Shown: piece by piece, positions 34,076 through 42,398 of the stretch
Position numbering within the stretch: position 1 is the stretch's first letter
Layout of the letters: each line of letters begins with the position of its first letter
Source of the DNA: Alphaproteobacteria bacterium
GTDB taxonomy: Bacteria; Pseudomonadota; Alphaproteobacteria; Ferrovibrionales; Ferrovibrionaceae
Assembly: GCA_018336035.1 (NCBI GenBank)
Contig: JAGXRD010000146.1
Location: 54,364-118,363, forward strand
Length of the DNA: 64,000 nt
Direction: 5' to 3'
Made by a program: the position numbers and the translations under genes
The notes under the pieces: model-generated
The model's database searches: none
What the model saw: only the letters and a program-made list of their open reading frames with translations
What the model was told of the DNA's origin: nothing

Positions 34076-34867
34076 ATGGACACGGCATTTAAGCACCTCA
34101 ACGCTACCCACAAAGACGGCGTTGCGTATGTTAAGCTTGATCGCAAGGAAAAGCGAAATGCGATCAACGACGTCTTGATTGGCGAGATTGCGGAATTCTT
34201 TTCCGCCGTCCCCGCTGAGACGAGAGCCGTCATTCTACACGCTGAAGGTGACCACTTCTGCGCGGGCCTGGACCTGGTCGAGAGAATGGAAAAGGCATCG
34301 CCAGATCCGCTCATCGGAATTCGGCATTCGCGCAACTGGTATGCAGCTTTTGACCGGATTCAGTTCGGTGAGGTGCCGGTTATCAGCGTTCTGAAGGGTG
34401 GTGTGATCGGTGGCGGCCTGGAGCTGGCCGCCGCAACCCATATCCGGATTTGCGAGGCCTCGACTTACTTCCAGTTGCCTGAAGGCCAAAGAGGTATTTT
34501 CGTCGGAGGCGGCGGGTCGGTACGTATTCCCCATATTATCGGACCTGGTCGTGTGATCGAGCTGATGCTGACGGGGCGAAAAATTCCAGTTGAAGAGGGC
34601 CAAGCGCTCGGCCTTGCCCACCACGTTGTTCCCGACGGTTCTGGCCTGCAGAAGGCAGAGGAGATTGCGCTCCAGATTATTTCGAACTCTCCCATGTCAA
34701 ACTTTGCGATAATCAATGGAATCGGAAATATCGCCGAGATGGGTTCGAAGAATGGGTTCTTTGCAGAATCTATTCTAACCTCTGTCACGGCCCGGGCGTC
34801 GAACTCGAAGGAGCGTATCGACACGTTCTTTAAGGGGCGGAAGGACCGACAGCAGAGCGCCGAATAG
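34076..34867 (+). CDS. Enoyl-CoA hydratase/isomerase (crotonase) family
   Basis: 263 aa from ATG 34076, about 10 bases after GGAAG; TTG 34067 is an alternative. Crotonase motifs: HAEGDHFCAGLDL oxyanion loop near residue 60, GGVIGGGLELAAATHIRICE near 110-130, and the late KIPVEEGQALGLAHHVV. The Glu expected after GGG (Glu in GGLELA) is present. It hydrates a 2-enoyl-CoA to 3-hydroxyacyl-CoA, and some relatives also cleave feruloyl-CoA to aldehyde and acetyl-CoA. Both routes fit a ligase-hydratase pair; the neighbouring beta-oxidation genes favour the former, without proof. Confidence 0.9.
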   Translation: MDTAFKHLNATHKDGVAYVKLDRKEKRNAINDVLIGEIAEFFSAVPAETRAVILHAEGDHFCAGLDLVERMEKASPDPLIGIRHSRNWYAAFDRIQFGEVPVISVLKGGVIGGGLELAAATHIRICEASTYFQLPEGQRGIFVGGGGSVRIPHIIGPGRVIELMLTGRKIPVEEGQALGLAHHVVPDGSGLQKAEEIALQIISNSPMSNFAIINGIGNIAEMGSKNGFFAESILTSVTARASNSKERIDTFFKGRKDRQQSAE

Positions 34868-34919
34868 GCCAGTCTGATTGAATTGACTTTGAACGCCGCG
34901 TGAATGGGAGGGGGCGAAT

Positions 34920-35837
34920 TTGCTGAAATATATAATCAAGCGGCTGGCAATTGCCATTTTGGTGATAATCGCCGTCTCGGTGATTAGCTTCGCGTTGCTG
35001 CGTCTTTCTGGGAATTTAGCTCAGAGCCTCGCGGGCGAAGGAGCCACACAGCAACAGATAGCTGAGATTGAAAAGCTTTATGGCCTGGATAAGCCCCTGG
35101 TGAGCCAATACATGGACTGGGTGGTCAAGGTTCTCCAGGGCGATATGGGACGGTCACTCTTCACCAACGAGCCCGTCTTTCGGATGATTGTCGACCATAT
35201 CGGGGTCACCGCTATCATCGCATCCCTTGCCCTGACGCTGGCCATTGTTATCGCAATTCCCCTCGGTGTATTTGCGGGCGTTTACAAGAATAGCTGGCTC
35301 GATCGACTTGCACTCGGAACGGCCGTATTTGGAAGTGCAATTCCGAACTTCTGGTTTGCGCTGGTACTTATCTATGTATTTGGTGTGCAGTTGCGCATGT
35401 TGCCGATTTCGGGCAATGCGACTTGGCAGCATTATATCCTGCCTGCCATTACACTTGCCACCGGCGTTATGCCTCAGATTATGCGGCTCACACGCGCAGG
35501 CATGCTGGATACGCTCGACGCCGAGTATGTGAAGATGGCGTGGGCGAAAGGGCTGAACCCGATGACAGTCTTTTTCAAACATGCGCTTCGCAACGCCATT
35601 CTCCCTGTCGTCGCACTGTCGGCCGTATCGCTTGGTTTCTTGCTGGGCGGGTCGGTTATCGTTGAGGCAGTTTTCGCTCTGAATGGAATCGGATCACTGG
35701 CATATCACGCCATCAAGCAGGCGGACTTCCCAGTCGTGCAATCAATACTTCTATTTCTGTCATGCATTTATGTGGTCCTCACTTTCCTGGCGGACTTGAT
35801 AAACGCACGCTTGGACCCCCGAATTCGATTGAGGTGA
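34920..35837 (+). CDS. dppB: Dipeptide/oligopeptide-type ABC permease (DppB family)
   Basis: 305 aa from TTG 34920, five bases after GGAGGGGG. The N-terminus MLKYIIKRLAIAILVIIAVS is the standard DppB opening, followed by a conserved periplasmic loop (QIAEIEKLYGLDKPLVSQYM). The binding-protein-dependent transport domain carries the EAA motif TLDAEYVKMAWAKGLNPMTV. It pairs with the next permease. The importer's binding protein is at 30495-32063. Confidence 0.9.
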   Translation: MLKYIIKRLAIAILVIIAVSVISFALLRLSGNLAQSLAGEGATQQQIAEIEKLYGLDKPLVSQYMDWVVKVLQGDMGRSLFTNEPVFRMIVDHIGVTAIIASLALTLAIVIAIPLGVFAGVYKNSWLDRLALGTAVFGSAIPNFWFALVLIYVFGVQLRMLPISGNATWQHYILPAITLATGVMPQIMRLTRAGMLDTLDAEYVKMAWAKGLNPMTVFFKHALRNAILPVVALSAVSLGFLLGGSVIVEAVFALNGIGSLAYHAIKQADFPVVQSILLFLSCIYVVLTFLADLINARLDPRIRLR

Positions 35838-35847
35838 GGCAATATAC

Positions 35848-36750
35848 ATGGCTAGCGCCCCCACAGCCACAAACACTCAGGAAATGGACTATCCTTCGCC
35901 CTGGCAAAATGCTTGGGAGCGATCAAAGACCCATATCGGCCTGCAGATCGGTTTCAGTATCGTCCTTCTCGCAGCGCTCGCTGCCATATTTGCTCCGCTA
36001 ATCGCTCCGGCAGATCCATATGCTCAGAGCCTGACCTCGCGGCTGCTTCCCGCGGTATGGCAGCCGAACGGTAGTTGGGATCACATTCTGGGAACGGATG
36101 CGTATGGCCGTGATGTCCTGTCGCGCCTGCTCTACGGCACCCAAGTGACCATGATTGTCGGATTTGGCGCTGCCGTCGTTTCAGGCATCGTTGGCTCGGT
36201 GCTGGGTATCCTGGGGGGATACTTCGGGGGCAAAGTGGATGCCGTCGTCATCTTCCTCATCAATGTCAAGCTCGCGATGCCCGGCGTACTTATCGCGCTA
36301 TCTTTGGTATCGATATTCGGCGGATCGCTGATTTCTATCACAGTCATCCTGGCATTGCTGTTTTGGGACCGTTTTGCCGTAGTCGCGCGGACAGCTACTC
36401 AGCAGGTATGTGCAAACGAATATATTGCGGCTGCCGAGTGCGTGGGGGCTTCAAGAACCTGGATTATCTTCAGGGAGATTCTGCCCAACATCGCCAACCA
36501 GATTATCATCATTGGGTCTCTAGAGATGGCGATTGCCATCCTGGTCGAGGCGGCATTGAGCTTCCTGGGCCTAGGAATCCAGCCGCCTACGCCGTCATGG
36601 GGAATATTGGTTTCAGAGGCGCGGGCATTCATGTTCCTGAAGCCGCATCTCATCGTGATACCGGGCATGGCTATTTTCATCTTGGTCATCGGAATCAATC
36701 TTTTGGGTGACGGGATTCGTGATGTCACCGCACCGCAGGGGAGGAACTGA
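35848..36750 (+). CDS. dppC: Dipeptide/oligopeptide-type ABC permease (DppC family)
   Basis: 300 aa, ATG after GAGGTGAGG. DppC features: PLIAPADPYAQSL, the HILGTDAYGRDVLSRLLYG signature and the EAA docking loop AAECVGASRTWIIFREILPN. About six membrane segments. Ends GINLLGDGIRDV, typical of the family. It forms the channel with the preceding permease. Confidence 0.92.
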   Translation: MASAPTATNTQEMDYPSPWQNAWERSKTHIGLQIGFSIVLLAALAAIFAPLIAPADPYAQSLTSRLLPAVWQPNGSWDHILGTDAYGRDVLSRLLYGTQVTMIVGFGAAVVSGIVGSVLGILGGYFGGKVDAVVIFLINVKLAMPGVLIALSLVSIFGGSLISITVILALLFWDRFAVVARTATQQVCANEYIAAAECVGASRTWIIFREILPNIANQIIIIGSLEMAIAILVEAALSFLGLGIQPPTPSWGILVSEARAFMFLKPHLIVIPGMAIFILVIGINLLGDGIRDVTAPQGRN

Positions 36751-36751
36751 G

Positions 36752-37765
36752 ATGACCAGCAGTCCTGCCTCGGAAACCGTCCTGGATGTCAAAAACCTGA
36801 ATGTCTATATCAAGACGGCAGTTGGCCCACTCCAAGCCACAAAGGATGTTTCCTTTCAAGTGCGTCGTGGCGAGACGTTGGCAATTGTTGGCGAGTCCGG
36901 GTGTGGCAAGACGATTACGTCCCTTGCCTTGATGGGATTGCTCCCTAAAGCAGCGTTTGTACAAGCGGAGAGTTGTAACTTCGCCGGAACTGAGCTGCAG
37001 GGGCTGACCAGGTCCCAGTTGTCCCGTATTCGCGGGAAGTCCATGAGTATGATTTTCCAGGACCCAATGACCTCGCTAAATCCGGTCTATACAATTGGAG
37101 ATCAGCTTGCAGAGGTCTATGTCAAGCACGGGATGGGCAACAAGAGAGCAGCTCGTGAACGTGCGATAATGTTGCTTGAACGGGTCGGTATCAAAAACGC
37201 AGCTGAGCGACTGTCGTATTACCCTCACCAGCTTTCAGGTGGATTGCGCCAGCGCGTCGTGATTGCAATGGCCTTGATGTGCGGCCCGCAGCTGATTATC
37301 GCTGACGAACCAACTACAGCGCTCGATGTCACCGTGCAGGCTCGAACGCTTGCTCTGCTGGGAGAGCTGCAGCGTGAATTCGGCCTTGCCTTGATTCTGA
37401 TTACCCATGATCTGGGTATTGTCGCCTCTATGGCAGACAGGGTGGCGGTGATGTATGCCGGTTGTGTCGTTGAGGCAGCGACCACAGAAGAGCTATTCCG
37501 TTCACCCCTTCATCCCTATACGCAAGGCCTGATGCGCTGCATTCCCGGGCGCCACAAGGCCGGAGATAGTCACCTTCACACCATTCCGGGCATGGTTCCC
37601 TCTCTTGTCGAAATCCGGCCCGGTTGCGTGTTCCAAAACCGTTGTGCCATGGCGATTGAACGATGCGGTGGAAGCGATATCGAGCTGCGTGACGTGGAGG
37701 AGGCACATTCCTTCCGCTGTATCATGCCCCAGGCCGAACTTGCTTCAAGCTGGCTTCATTCTTGA
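36752..37765 (+). CDS. dppD: Dipeptide/oligopeptide-type ABC ATPase (DppD family)
   Basis: 337 aa from ATG 36752, two bases after the permease stop. Walker A GESGCGKT, signature [20 protein letters not shown], Walker B LIIADEPTTALDVTVQ, and a C-terminal oligo_HPY region with Cys in GCVFQNRCAMAIERCG, where family members bind an iron-sulphur cluster. A relic of the signature segment, with Gln-Arg changed, is found at 10763-11224. Confidence 0.92.
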   Translation: MTSSPASETVLDVKNLNVYIKTAVGPLQATKDVSFQVRRGETLAIVGESGCGKTITSLALMGLLPKAAFVQAESCNFAGTELQGLTRSQLSRIRGKSMSMIFQDPMTSLNPVYTIGDQLAEVYVKHGMGNKRAARERAIMLLERVGIKNAAERLSYYPHQLSGGLRQRVVIAMALMCGPQLIIADEPTTALDVTVQARTLALLGELQREFGLALILITHDLGIVASMADRVAVMYAGCVVEAATTEELFRSPLHPYTQGLMRCIPGRHKAGDSHLHTIPGMVPSLVEIRPGCVFQNRCAMAIERCGGSDIELRDVEEAHSFRCIMPQAELASSWLHS

Positions 37766-37777
37766 GGAATGGCGAGG

Positions 37778-38770
37778 ATGGAACAGAATAATCAAAAGGC
37801 CGCTCTGCAGGTCCGCGATCTCAGCGTGACCTTCAGCCTTGGCAAGAAGCTGTTTGGGCCGTCGTCCAAGCTTCACGCTGTAAACGGAGTATCGCTGGAC
37901 GTTTTCCGCGGCGAGTTTCTGTCGATTGTCGGAGAATCCGGTTGCGGAAAGTCGACATTCGCAAAGGTCCTCTTGGGTTTGCAAAAGCCCACGTCTGGTG
38001 CGATTGACCTCAATGGCCGTCCACTGGCGTCCTATTCGCGCCTTGAGATCGCTCGCCAGATACAGCCGGTATTCCAGGATCCATATTCGTCGTTGAATCC
38101 GCGGAAATCGGTGGCGGCGAATGTTGCCTTACCCCTGATTGTCGGGAAGGGTGAAGGTTCGGCCGATATCAGGGGTTCTGTGCAGAAGGCGCTGGATCTC
38201 GTAGGCCTTTCAAGGAAGCATGCGGGTGCGTATCCCAATCAGCTTTCAGGCGGGCAGCGCCAGCGCGTCGCAATCGCACGGGCCCTCATAACCAGGCCTG
38301 GAATCCTGATTTGCGACGAGCCAACATCAGCTCTCGATGTATCGGTTCAGGCGCAAATTCTGAACCTGTTACAGAATCTTGGCCGCGAGCTGAACATTAC
38401 CTGCATCTTCATTAGCCATGACTTGTCAGTCGTAAAACACATGTCAAAGCGCGTGGCCGTAATGTATCTCGGTCGGATCGTCGAACTGGGCGCCGCAGAA
38501 GACGTCTTTAATCGGCCGCGGCATCCCTATACCAAGATGCTCATAGGTTCGATTTTGCCCGCCGACCCGGGAAAGAAGCTCTCCATTCCGACCAACGACG
38601 GTGGCTTCCCTGATCCGACCAATCCGCCGCCGGGCTGCCACTTCTCGCCGCGCTGCGATCAGGCAATGGAAGTCTGTTCGAAAGTGAAGCCTGATCTCTT
38701 GCGCGACGAAGCGGTGGAAGTGGCCTGTCACTTGTACTCCGGAACCTCCACTCAACGGCTGGCCAGCTGA
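37778..38770 (+). CDS. dppF: Dipeptide/oligopeptide-type ABC ATPase (DppF family)
   Basis: 330 aa from ATG 37778, nine bases after GAGGA; ATG 37769 lies too close to it. Walker A GESGCGKST, Walker B ILICDEPTSALDVSVQ, signature LSGGQRQRVAIARAL. The tail NPPPGCHFSPRCDQAMEVCS is the oligo_HPY cysteine cluster. This tail is the sequence copied at the end of the relic at 10763-11224. Together with the preceding ATPase it energises the DppBC channel. Confidence 0.92.
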   Translation: MEQNNQKAALQVRDLSVTFSLGKKLFGPSSKLHAVNGVSLDVFRGEFLSIVGESGCGKSTFAKVLLGLQKPTSGAIDLNGRPLASYSRLEIARQIQPVFQDPYSSLNPRKSVAANVALPLIVGKGEGSADIRGSVQKALDLVGLSRKHAGAYPNQLSGGQRQRVAIARALITRPGILICDEPTSALDVSVQAQILNLLQNLGRELNITCIFISHDLSVVKHMSKRVAVMYLGRIVELGAAEDVFNRPRHPYTKMLIGSILPADPGKKLSIPTNDGGFPDPTNPPPGCHFSPRCDQAMEVCSKVKPDLLRDEAVEVACHLYSGTSTQRLAS

Positions 38771-38801
38771 CCTGCGCATTTTAAAGGCAAAATGAAAAAC
38801 C

Positions 38802-38830
38802 ACCGATAAAAGACCTTGTGAACGATAAAA
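38802..38830. promoter_or_regulatory. GntR-type half-sites upstream of the aromatic hydroxylase
   Basis: ACCGATAAAA (38802-38811) and CGATAAAA (38823-38830), direct repeats 19 bases apart, share the right half of the operators at 11699-11712 and 12713-12728. They lie 50-80 bases before GTG 38879 and fit a GntR or related regulator. Confidence 0.45.
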
Positions 38831-38878
38831 ACCGCCAATATAATTTACGCGAGAATTGACGAATGGCGGGGTTAAGTC

Positions 38879-40087
38879 GTGGAAAATAAAGTGGAAATTG
38901 GTCGCGGTCGTACGATTCTGGTTGCTGGCGGCGGTATTGGTGGTCTTGCGGCAGCGAGCAGTTTCGCGAATCTCGGATTTAAAGTCCGCGTGTACGAGCA
39001 GGCCGAAGATTTCCGCGAAGTGGGCGCCGGTGTACAGATTGGCCCCAATGGCGCCCGAGCCTTGGAGCAGTTGGGTCTGCTGCCTCAGTTCGGGAAATGG
39101 GCGTGGCGTCCGCCTGCGCTGGCAATGCGCGATGCTTTCACCGGCAATGATATCGTTCGCATTCCGTTGAACGAACGCTTCATTCAACGCTTCCTGCACC
39201 CATACTCAGTCATTCACCGCGCCGACTTGCTCGGCATTTTGTTGGAAGCCTGCAAGGCCCATCCGGCAGTCGAGCTGTCGAATAGCGCCAGAGTTGACGC
39301 CATCGAGGAAATCGGCGGCAAAGTTCAGATTCGCCTGAACGACGGCAGCAAAGTCGATGGCGATGCGCTTATCGGTGCAGACGGCCTGCGTTCGTCGGTT
39401 CGGCGCGAACTCATCGGTGACGGCAATCCGCCACCCCCGAAGTACATTGTCTATCGCGGCGTCGTACCGCGTGACCGAATCCCAGATGAGATTTGGTCGC
39501 CGGAAGTGGTGATGTGGACCGGTCCCAATGCCGATTTCGTTCACTACCCGCTACGCTCCGGAGAGATTTTCAATCTCGTTGTGACCTTCAAAGCCAGCCG
39601 CGAATTGGACCCGACGGATATTTCGGGCAGCCGGGATGAAATGTGCGCTCCCTACGCTGATTTCCATCCGACCGTCCACAGAATGCTCGATCAGATGACG
39701 CCCGATCGCAAATGGATGGTCACGGATCGCGAGCCCAAACGGGGCTGGTCGAGGGGGCCCATTACCCTGATAGGGGACGCGGCGCACCCAATGCTTCAGT
39801 ATATGGCGCAGGGTGCGTGCCAGGCTCTCGAAGACGTGGCCCAGTTAATTAGTGATGTCACAGCAAGCGCTGGCGACTTAACCCCTGCTTTCACGACATA
39901 TGCCGAGAAGCGATACCTCCGCACAGCGCGCGTCCAGTTCTCTGCTCGCCAGATGATCGAGATGTGTCAAGTCAGCGGTGTCCTGGCAGATTTGCGCGCC
40001 AAATACTTCGGAGGCCGGACAGAGCAGCAGCTGTATGACGGCGTTGCCTGGCTGTATTCGCCGCATCAAGGCGAACGATTTGCCTGA
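38879..40087 (+). CDS. FAD-dependent aromatic hydroxylase (3-hydroxybenzoate 6-hydroxylase/salicylate hydroxylase family)
   Basis: 402 aa, GTG start after GGGG. FAD-binding loop GGGIGGLAAA near residue 17, the DG fingerprint GADGLRSSVRREL near 160, and the GD motif TLIGDAAHPMLQYMAQGACQ near 295. Single-component flavin monooxygenase of the group that uses NADH. In this family 3-hydroxybenzoate 6-hydroxylase yields gentisate, and salicylate 1-hydroxylase yields catechol. The window holds gentisate dioxygenases but no catechol genes, so the 6-hydroxylase role is favoured on context. The downstream terminator at 40098 closes the operon. Confidence 0.87.
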   Translation: MENKVEIGRGRTILVAGGGIGGLAAASSFANLGFKVRVYEQAEDFREVGAGVQIGPNGARALEQLGLLPQFGKWAWRPPALAMRDAFTGNDIVRIPLNERFIQRFLHPYSVIHRADLLGILLEACKAHPAVELSNSARVDAIEEIGGKVQIRLNDGSKVDGDALIGADGLRSSVRRELIGDGNPPPPKYIVYRGVVPRDRIPDEIWSPEVVMWTGPNADFVHYPLRSGEIFNLVVTFKASRELDPTDISGSRDEMCAPYADFHPTVHRMLDQMTPDRKWMVTDREPKRGWSRGPITLIGDAAHPMLQYMAQGACQALEDVAQLISDVTASAGDLTPAFTTYAEKRYLRTARVQFSARQMIEMCQVSGVLADLRAKYFGGRTEQQLYDGVAWLYSPHQGERFA

Positions 40088-40097
40088 CCACCTAGCA

Positions 40098-40161
40098 GCA
40101 GGTGCGACTATGGGGAAAGAGCGGCGGTAACGTATCGCTGCATCCCGCACCTGCTTTTTTT
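40098..40161 (+). terminator. Intrinsic terminator of the plus-strand catabolic operon
   Basis: GCAGGTGCG (40098-40106) and CGCACCTGC (40146-40154) form a 9-bp stem around a 39-base loop that itself contains an AGCG/CGCT stem; TTTTTTT (40155-40161) follows. Confidence 0.8.
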
Positions 40162-40167
40162 GAGTTG

Positions 40168-40703
40168 TCAGTTCCGGTTCGGCGTATGTGTCCGGCCGAC
40201 GGGGCCTCGAAGGATAAAGACCTCGGGCTCTGTCCGGCCGTTTCCGGCGCGGGGTGTAAAGCCCGGAACGACATCCCTCGTGAAATAGATACCCATCATC
40301 ACCCCTGGCCCGGCGCGACGGACTTCGTCGACGAGGTCGTTTCTACCAGCCCAGTTCTCAAAGGCGGCGTAGCGCATGATGAGCGCTGGTTTACCGTCTA
40401 GGGAGGAGGCGCCGTATGACCAGCCAAACCGAAGGTGGCGGGTGGTCTTCCGGCCAACTTGGTAGACATTGTATCCGTGCCCCTGACATTCACCGTGCGG
40501 CTCGTTGATGTAGCCCTTACCCATCCGGTGGCCAATTTTCGCGTCAGCCAGGAAGGCACGCCATTCCGGCTCGATGTAGGCAGGGATATCGGTGAGCACA
40601 CCCAGCTTACGACATCGCCAGAGATCTGGGCATGCACCGGGGCGGACAGGATAGTTGCTGAGCACAAGGCGGCACAGAATGCCGTGCGAAAGAGCATTTG
40701 CAT
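40168..40703 (-). pseudogene. Frameshifted relic: Liv-type binding-protein signal peptide joined to an unknown C-terminus
   Basis: The reading frame starting at ATG 40703 (GGGAGAAA upstream) encodes a clear signal peptide, MLFRTAFCAALCSATILSA, then PVHAQISGDVV, exactly how Liv-type binding proteins begin. The frame then goes wrong at about 40606-40612: in the next frame KLGVLTD follows, and inserting one base restores GDVVKLGVLTD, the family opening. After that the text (IPAYIEPEWRAFLADAK and on to FILRGPVGR) no longer resembles a binding protein; ALIMRYAAFENWAGRNDLV is unknown to me. So a start of a binding-protein gene is fused to another, unidentified coding remnant, with one base lost. 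The frame is open to 40168 but there is no evidence of function. Confidence 0.6.
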
Positions 40704-40806
40704 TGCGGCGTTTCTCCCATTGCCTGCGGCTGCAGGCGAATTGCGCCACCTCTGTGTGCGGCGTCGAGACAAGCCTAAAAACGAAAATCGCCAGGCGTCA
40801 ATTAAA

Positions 40807-40845
40807 TTCCGATGACTCGGAATAAAATATTCCGGTTGTCCGGAA
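40807..40845. promoter_or_regulatory. Two tandem TetR-type operators
   Basis: TTCCGA-tgac-TCGGAA (40807-40822) and TTCCGG-ttgt-CCGGAA (40830-40845) are two perfect 6+4+6 inverted repeats, centres 23 bases apart. CGGAATA-aaa-TATTCCG also spans their junction (40818-40834). They lie in the divergent gap between the relic at 40703 and the TetR gene. Confidence 0.7.
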
Positions 40846-40931
40846 ATAATTATGTGGTGTGGCCATTTACCCGTTGTCGCAACTGAACAGTGGCGGCAAA
40901 CTGGTTCCGGAGTTTGCACTGCGAGACAACC

Positions 40932-41612
40932 ATGGCGGCTAAAACGAAAGCGGCGGGCACGCGCAAGAAGGCGGAATCGGCACCTCGTCAGAAGGGGCGT
41001 CCCAGTTCCAATGCACCTAAGGTCGGCAGCGAAAAGGTGGTCGATACGGCGAGGCGCCTGTTGCGCCAGCCGCGGCCATTACAGATATCGCGTTCCGAGG
41101 TGGCAAAAGCAGCGGGTATCGACGAAAAGCTTGTTCGGTACTACTTCGAGAACTATGAAGACCTTCTCGACCAGGTGACAGACGCAAGCATTGCAGACCT
41201 GGAGAAGGTGATGAGCGAGGCTAGTAAACCGCAGAAAAAAGCCGCGCATGTCGTCCGCTCACGTGTGAACGCTTTGATTGATTTCCTCGCCGAGAACCCG
41301 ACATTCTTTAAATTACTGGTGGATCGCGTCTACAGCGCGACGGGAAAAGCCGCCCAGACACGGCTGGAAGAGCTGAATACCCGAGCCTATGACCGGCACC
41401 TTGCAGCAATTCAGACAGGTCGCAAGGCAGGCGAATTCCGGGACGACTTCGACCCCCGGCTTCTCTACATCGCCATCGTCGGTATGTCGGAATTCTTTAC
41501 CACCGGCCGTCCGGTTGTCGAGTTCATTTTTGGTGAAAGTGCGGACCAGGTCCGGGGACGCTACGAAAAGTTCGTGTTCGAACTCATCATGAGAGGCGTG
41601 GGAAAGCCATAA
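40932..41612 (+). CDS. TetR family transcriptional regulator
   Basis: 226 aa from ATG 40932; an upstream frame to 40890 exists. A basic N-terminal tail (AKTKAAGTRKKAESAPRQKG) precedes the TetR DNA-binding helices: VVDTARRLLRQ, SRSEVAKAAGIDEKLVRYYFENYEDLLDQV. The C-terminal helical ligand domain is complete (FTTGRPVVEFIFGES...). Two perfect inverted repeats stand in front of the gene (40807-40845), so it probably represses itself and the divergent locus that survives as a relic at 40168-40703. The effector is unknown. Confidence 0.88.
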   Translation: MAAKTKAAGTRKKAESAPRQKGRPSSNAPKVGSEKVVDTARRLLRQPRPLQISRSEVAKAAGIDEKLVRYYFENYEDLLDQVTDASIADLEKVMSEASKPQKKAAHVVRSRVNALIDFLAENPTFFKLLVDRVYSATGKAAQTRLEELNTRAYDRHLAAIQTGRKAGEFRDDFDPRLLYIAIVGMSEFFTTGRPVVEFIFGESADQVRGRYEKFVFELIMRGVGKP

Positions 41613-41834
41613 GGTGAAGGCTAGATGGCTTTTGGCCGATCGTTACAGCGGCATCTCATTCCCAAGCGACGGCCTGGTACATTGCCCCTGATGGGTCGGG
41701 GGCGTGAGGCAACGAATTTCTCACCACAAAAGCCACGGGACAGGATAGCGGCGGCTGTGGGAAAGGCAACTTCGGCAGCAGCCTGTGGAACTGACTAATA
41801 TGGCTAGCGTCGCGGGAGCTCAACACCCCATAAT

Positions 41835-41850
41835 TTTACCGCGCGGTAAA
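41835..41850. repeat. Orphan 16-bp palindrome
   Basis: TTTACCGCGCGGTAAA is perfectly symmetrical and is flanked by AAT and GTTAT. It sits 15 bases beyond the stop of the minus-strand XRE gene. A hairpin would have only a 4-base loop and no T-run follows, so a protein-binding site is likelier than a terminator. The rest of 41613-41864 shows nothing. Confidence 0.55.
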
Positions 41851-41864
41851 GTTATCAGTCCGTC

Positions 41865-42239
41865 TTAGCGCTTCTTGGGTGCCTTTGGTTGCCGTTTGGC
41901 GGCCTTTTCAAAGACAGCTGCCAGATCCTGGGCATCCACGGCCTGACCGGATTCCAGCATTTGCCGGATATTTGCGAGCGTCTGGTCGATTGCCGCATCT
42001 GCAGCGCGCTTCTTCACCCTGGGAACACCCGCCCAGAGTTCATCGACATTCCGGCCTACGGCCTGGCCAATCCTGTGCAGGGTCAGGGCCGACGTGAAAT
42101 TTTCACCCCGCTCGATGTTGCCGACCATATCGACCGAAACGCCGACTTTGCCCGCCAGGACTTCCTGGGTCAGGCCTGCGGCCTTGCGGAAATCGCGGAT
42201 TTTGGCCCCGAGCGCCTTGAGGATGTCGGCTTCCTTCAT
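41865..42239 (-). CDS. XRE family helix-turn-helix regulator
   Basis: 124 aa from ATG 42239; GTG 42281 would add 14 residues with no sign of structure. The Cro/C1 helix-turn-helix is LGAKIRDFRKAAGLTQ, then EVLAGKVGVSVDMVGNIERG, at residues 8-55. The rest is a helical tail ending in basic APKKR text. Divergent from the membrane-protein gene at 42399; the inverted repeat at 42317-42333 lies between them, so it probably controls both. Confidence 0.85.
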   Translation of the reverse strand: MKEADILKALGAKIRDFRKAAGLTQEVLAGKVGVSVDMVGNIERGENFTSALTLHRIGQAVGRNVDELWAGVPRVKKRAADAAIDQTLANIRQMLESGQAVDAQDLAAVFEKAAKRQPKAPKKR

Positions 42240-42316
42240 AGCCGGACCATGGGCCAAAGCTGGCGGATAAGTACATGGCACCGTGTTCCAGAAAAACTTG
42301 TAAAAATCAAAGAAAA

Positions 42317-42333
42317 CTGGAATCTAATTCCAG
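42317..42333. promoter_or_regulatory. Operator-like inverted repeat between XRE and membrane protein genes
   Basis: CTGGAAT-cta-ATTCCAG, perfect 7+3+7, with an additional TTCCAG half-site at about 42285-42290. Confidence 0.6.
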
Positions 42334-42398
42334 AATTGGCGAGTGGTCATGGAGACCTGCTCGCGAATCGGGTTGGTCCAGGCAAAGGGGTATACCGG

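Noticed and set aside
41835..41850. Palindrome as terminator of the XRE gene
   Set aside because: Only a 4-base loop, short stem and no T-run on the minus strand.
41889..42398. N-terminal half of a 337-codon plus-strand frame ending at 42902
   Set aside because: It runs antisense through the XRE gene; the credible start with a ribosome site is 42399.
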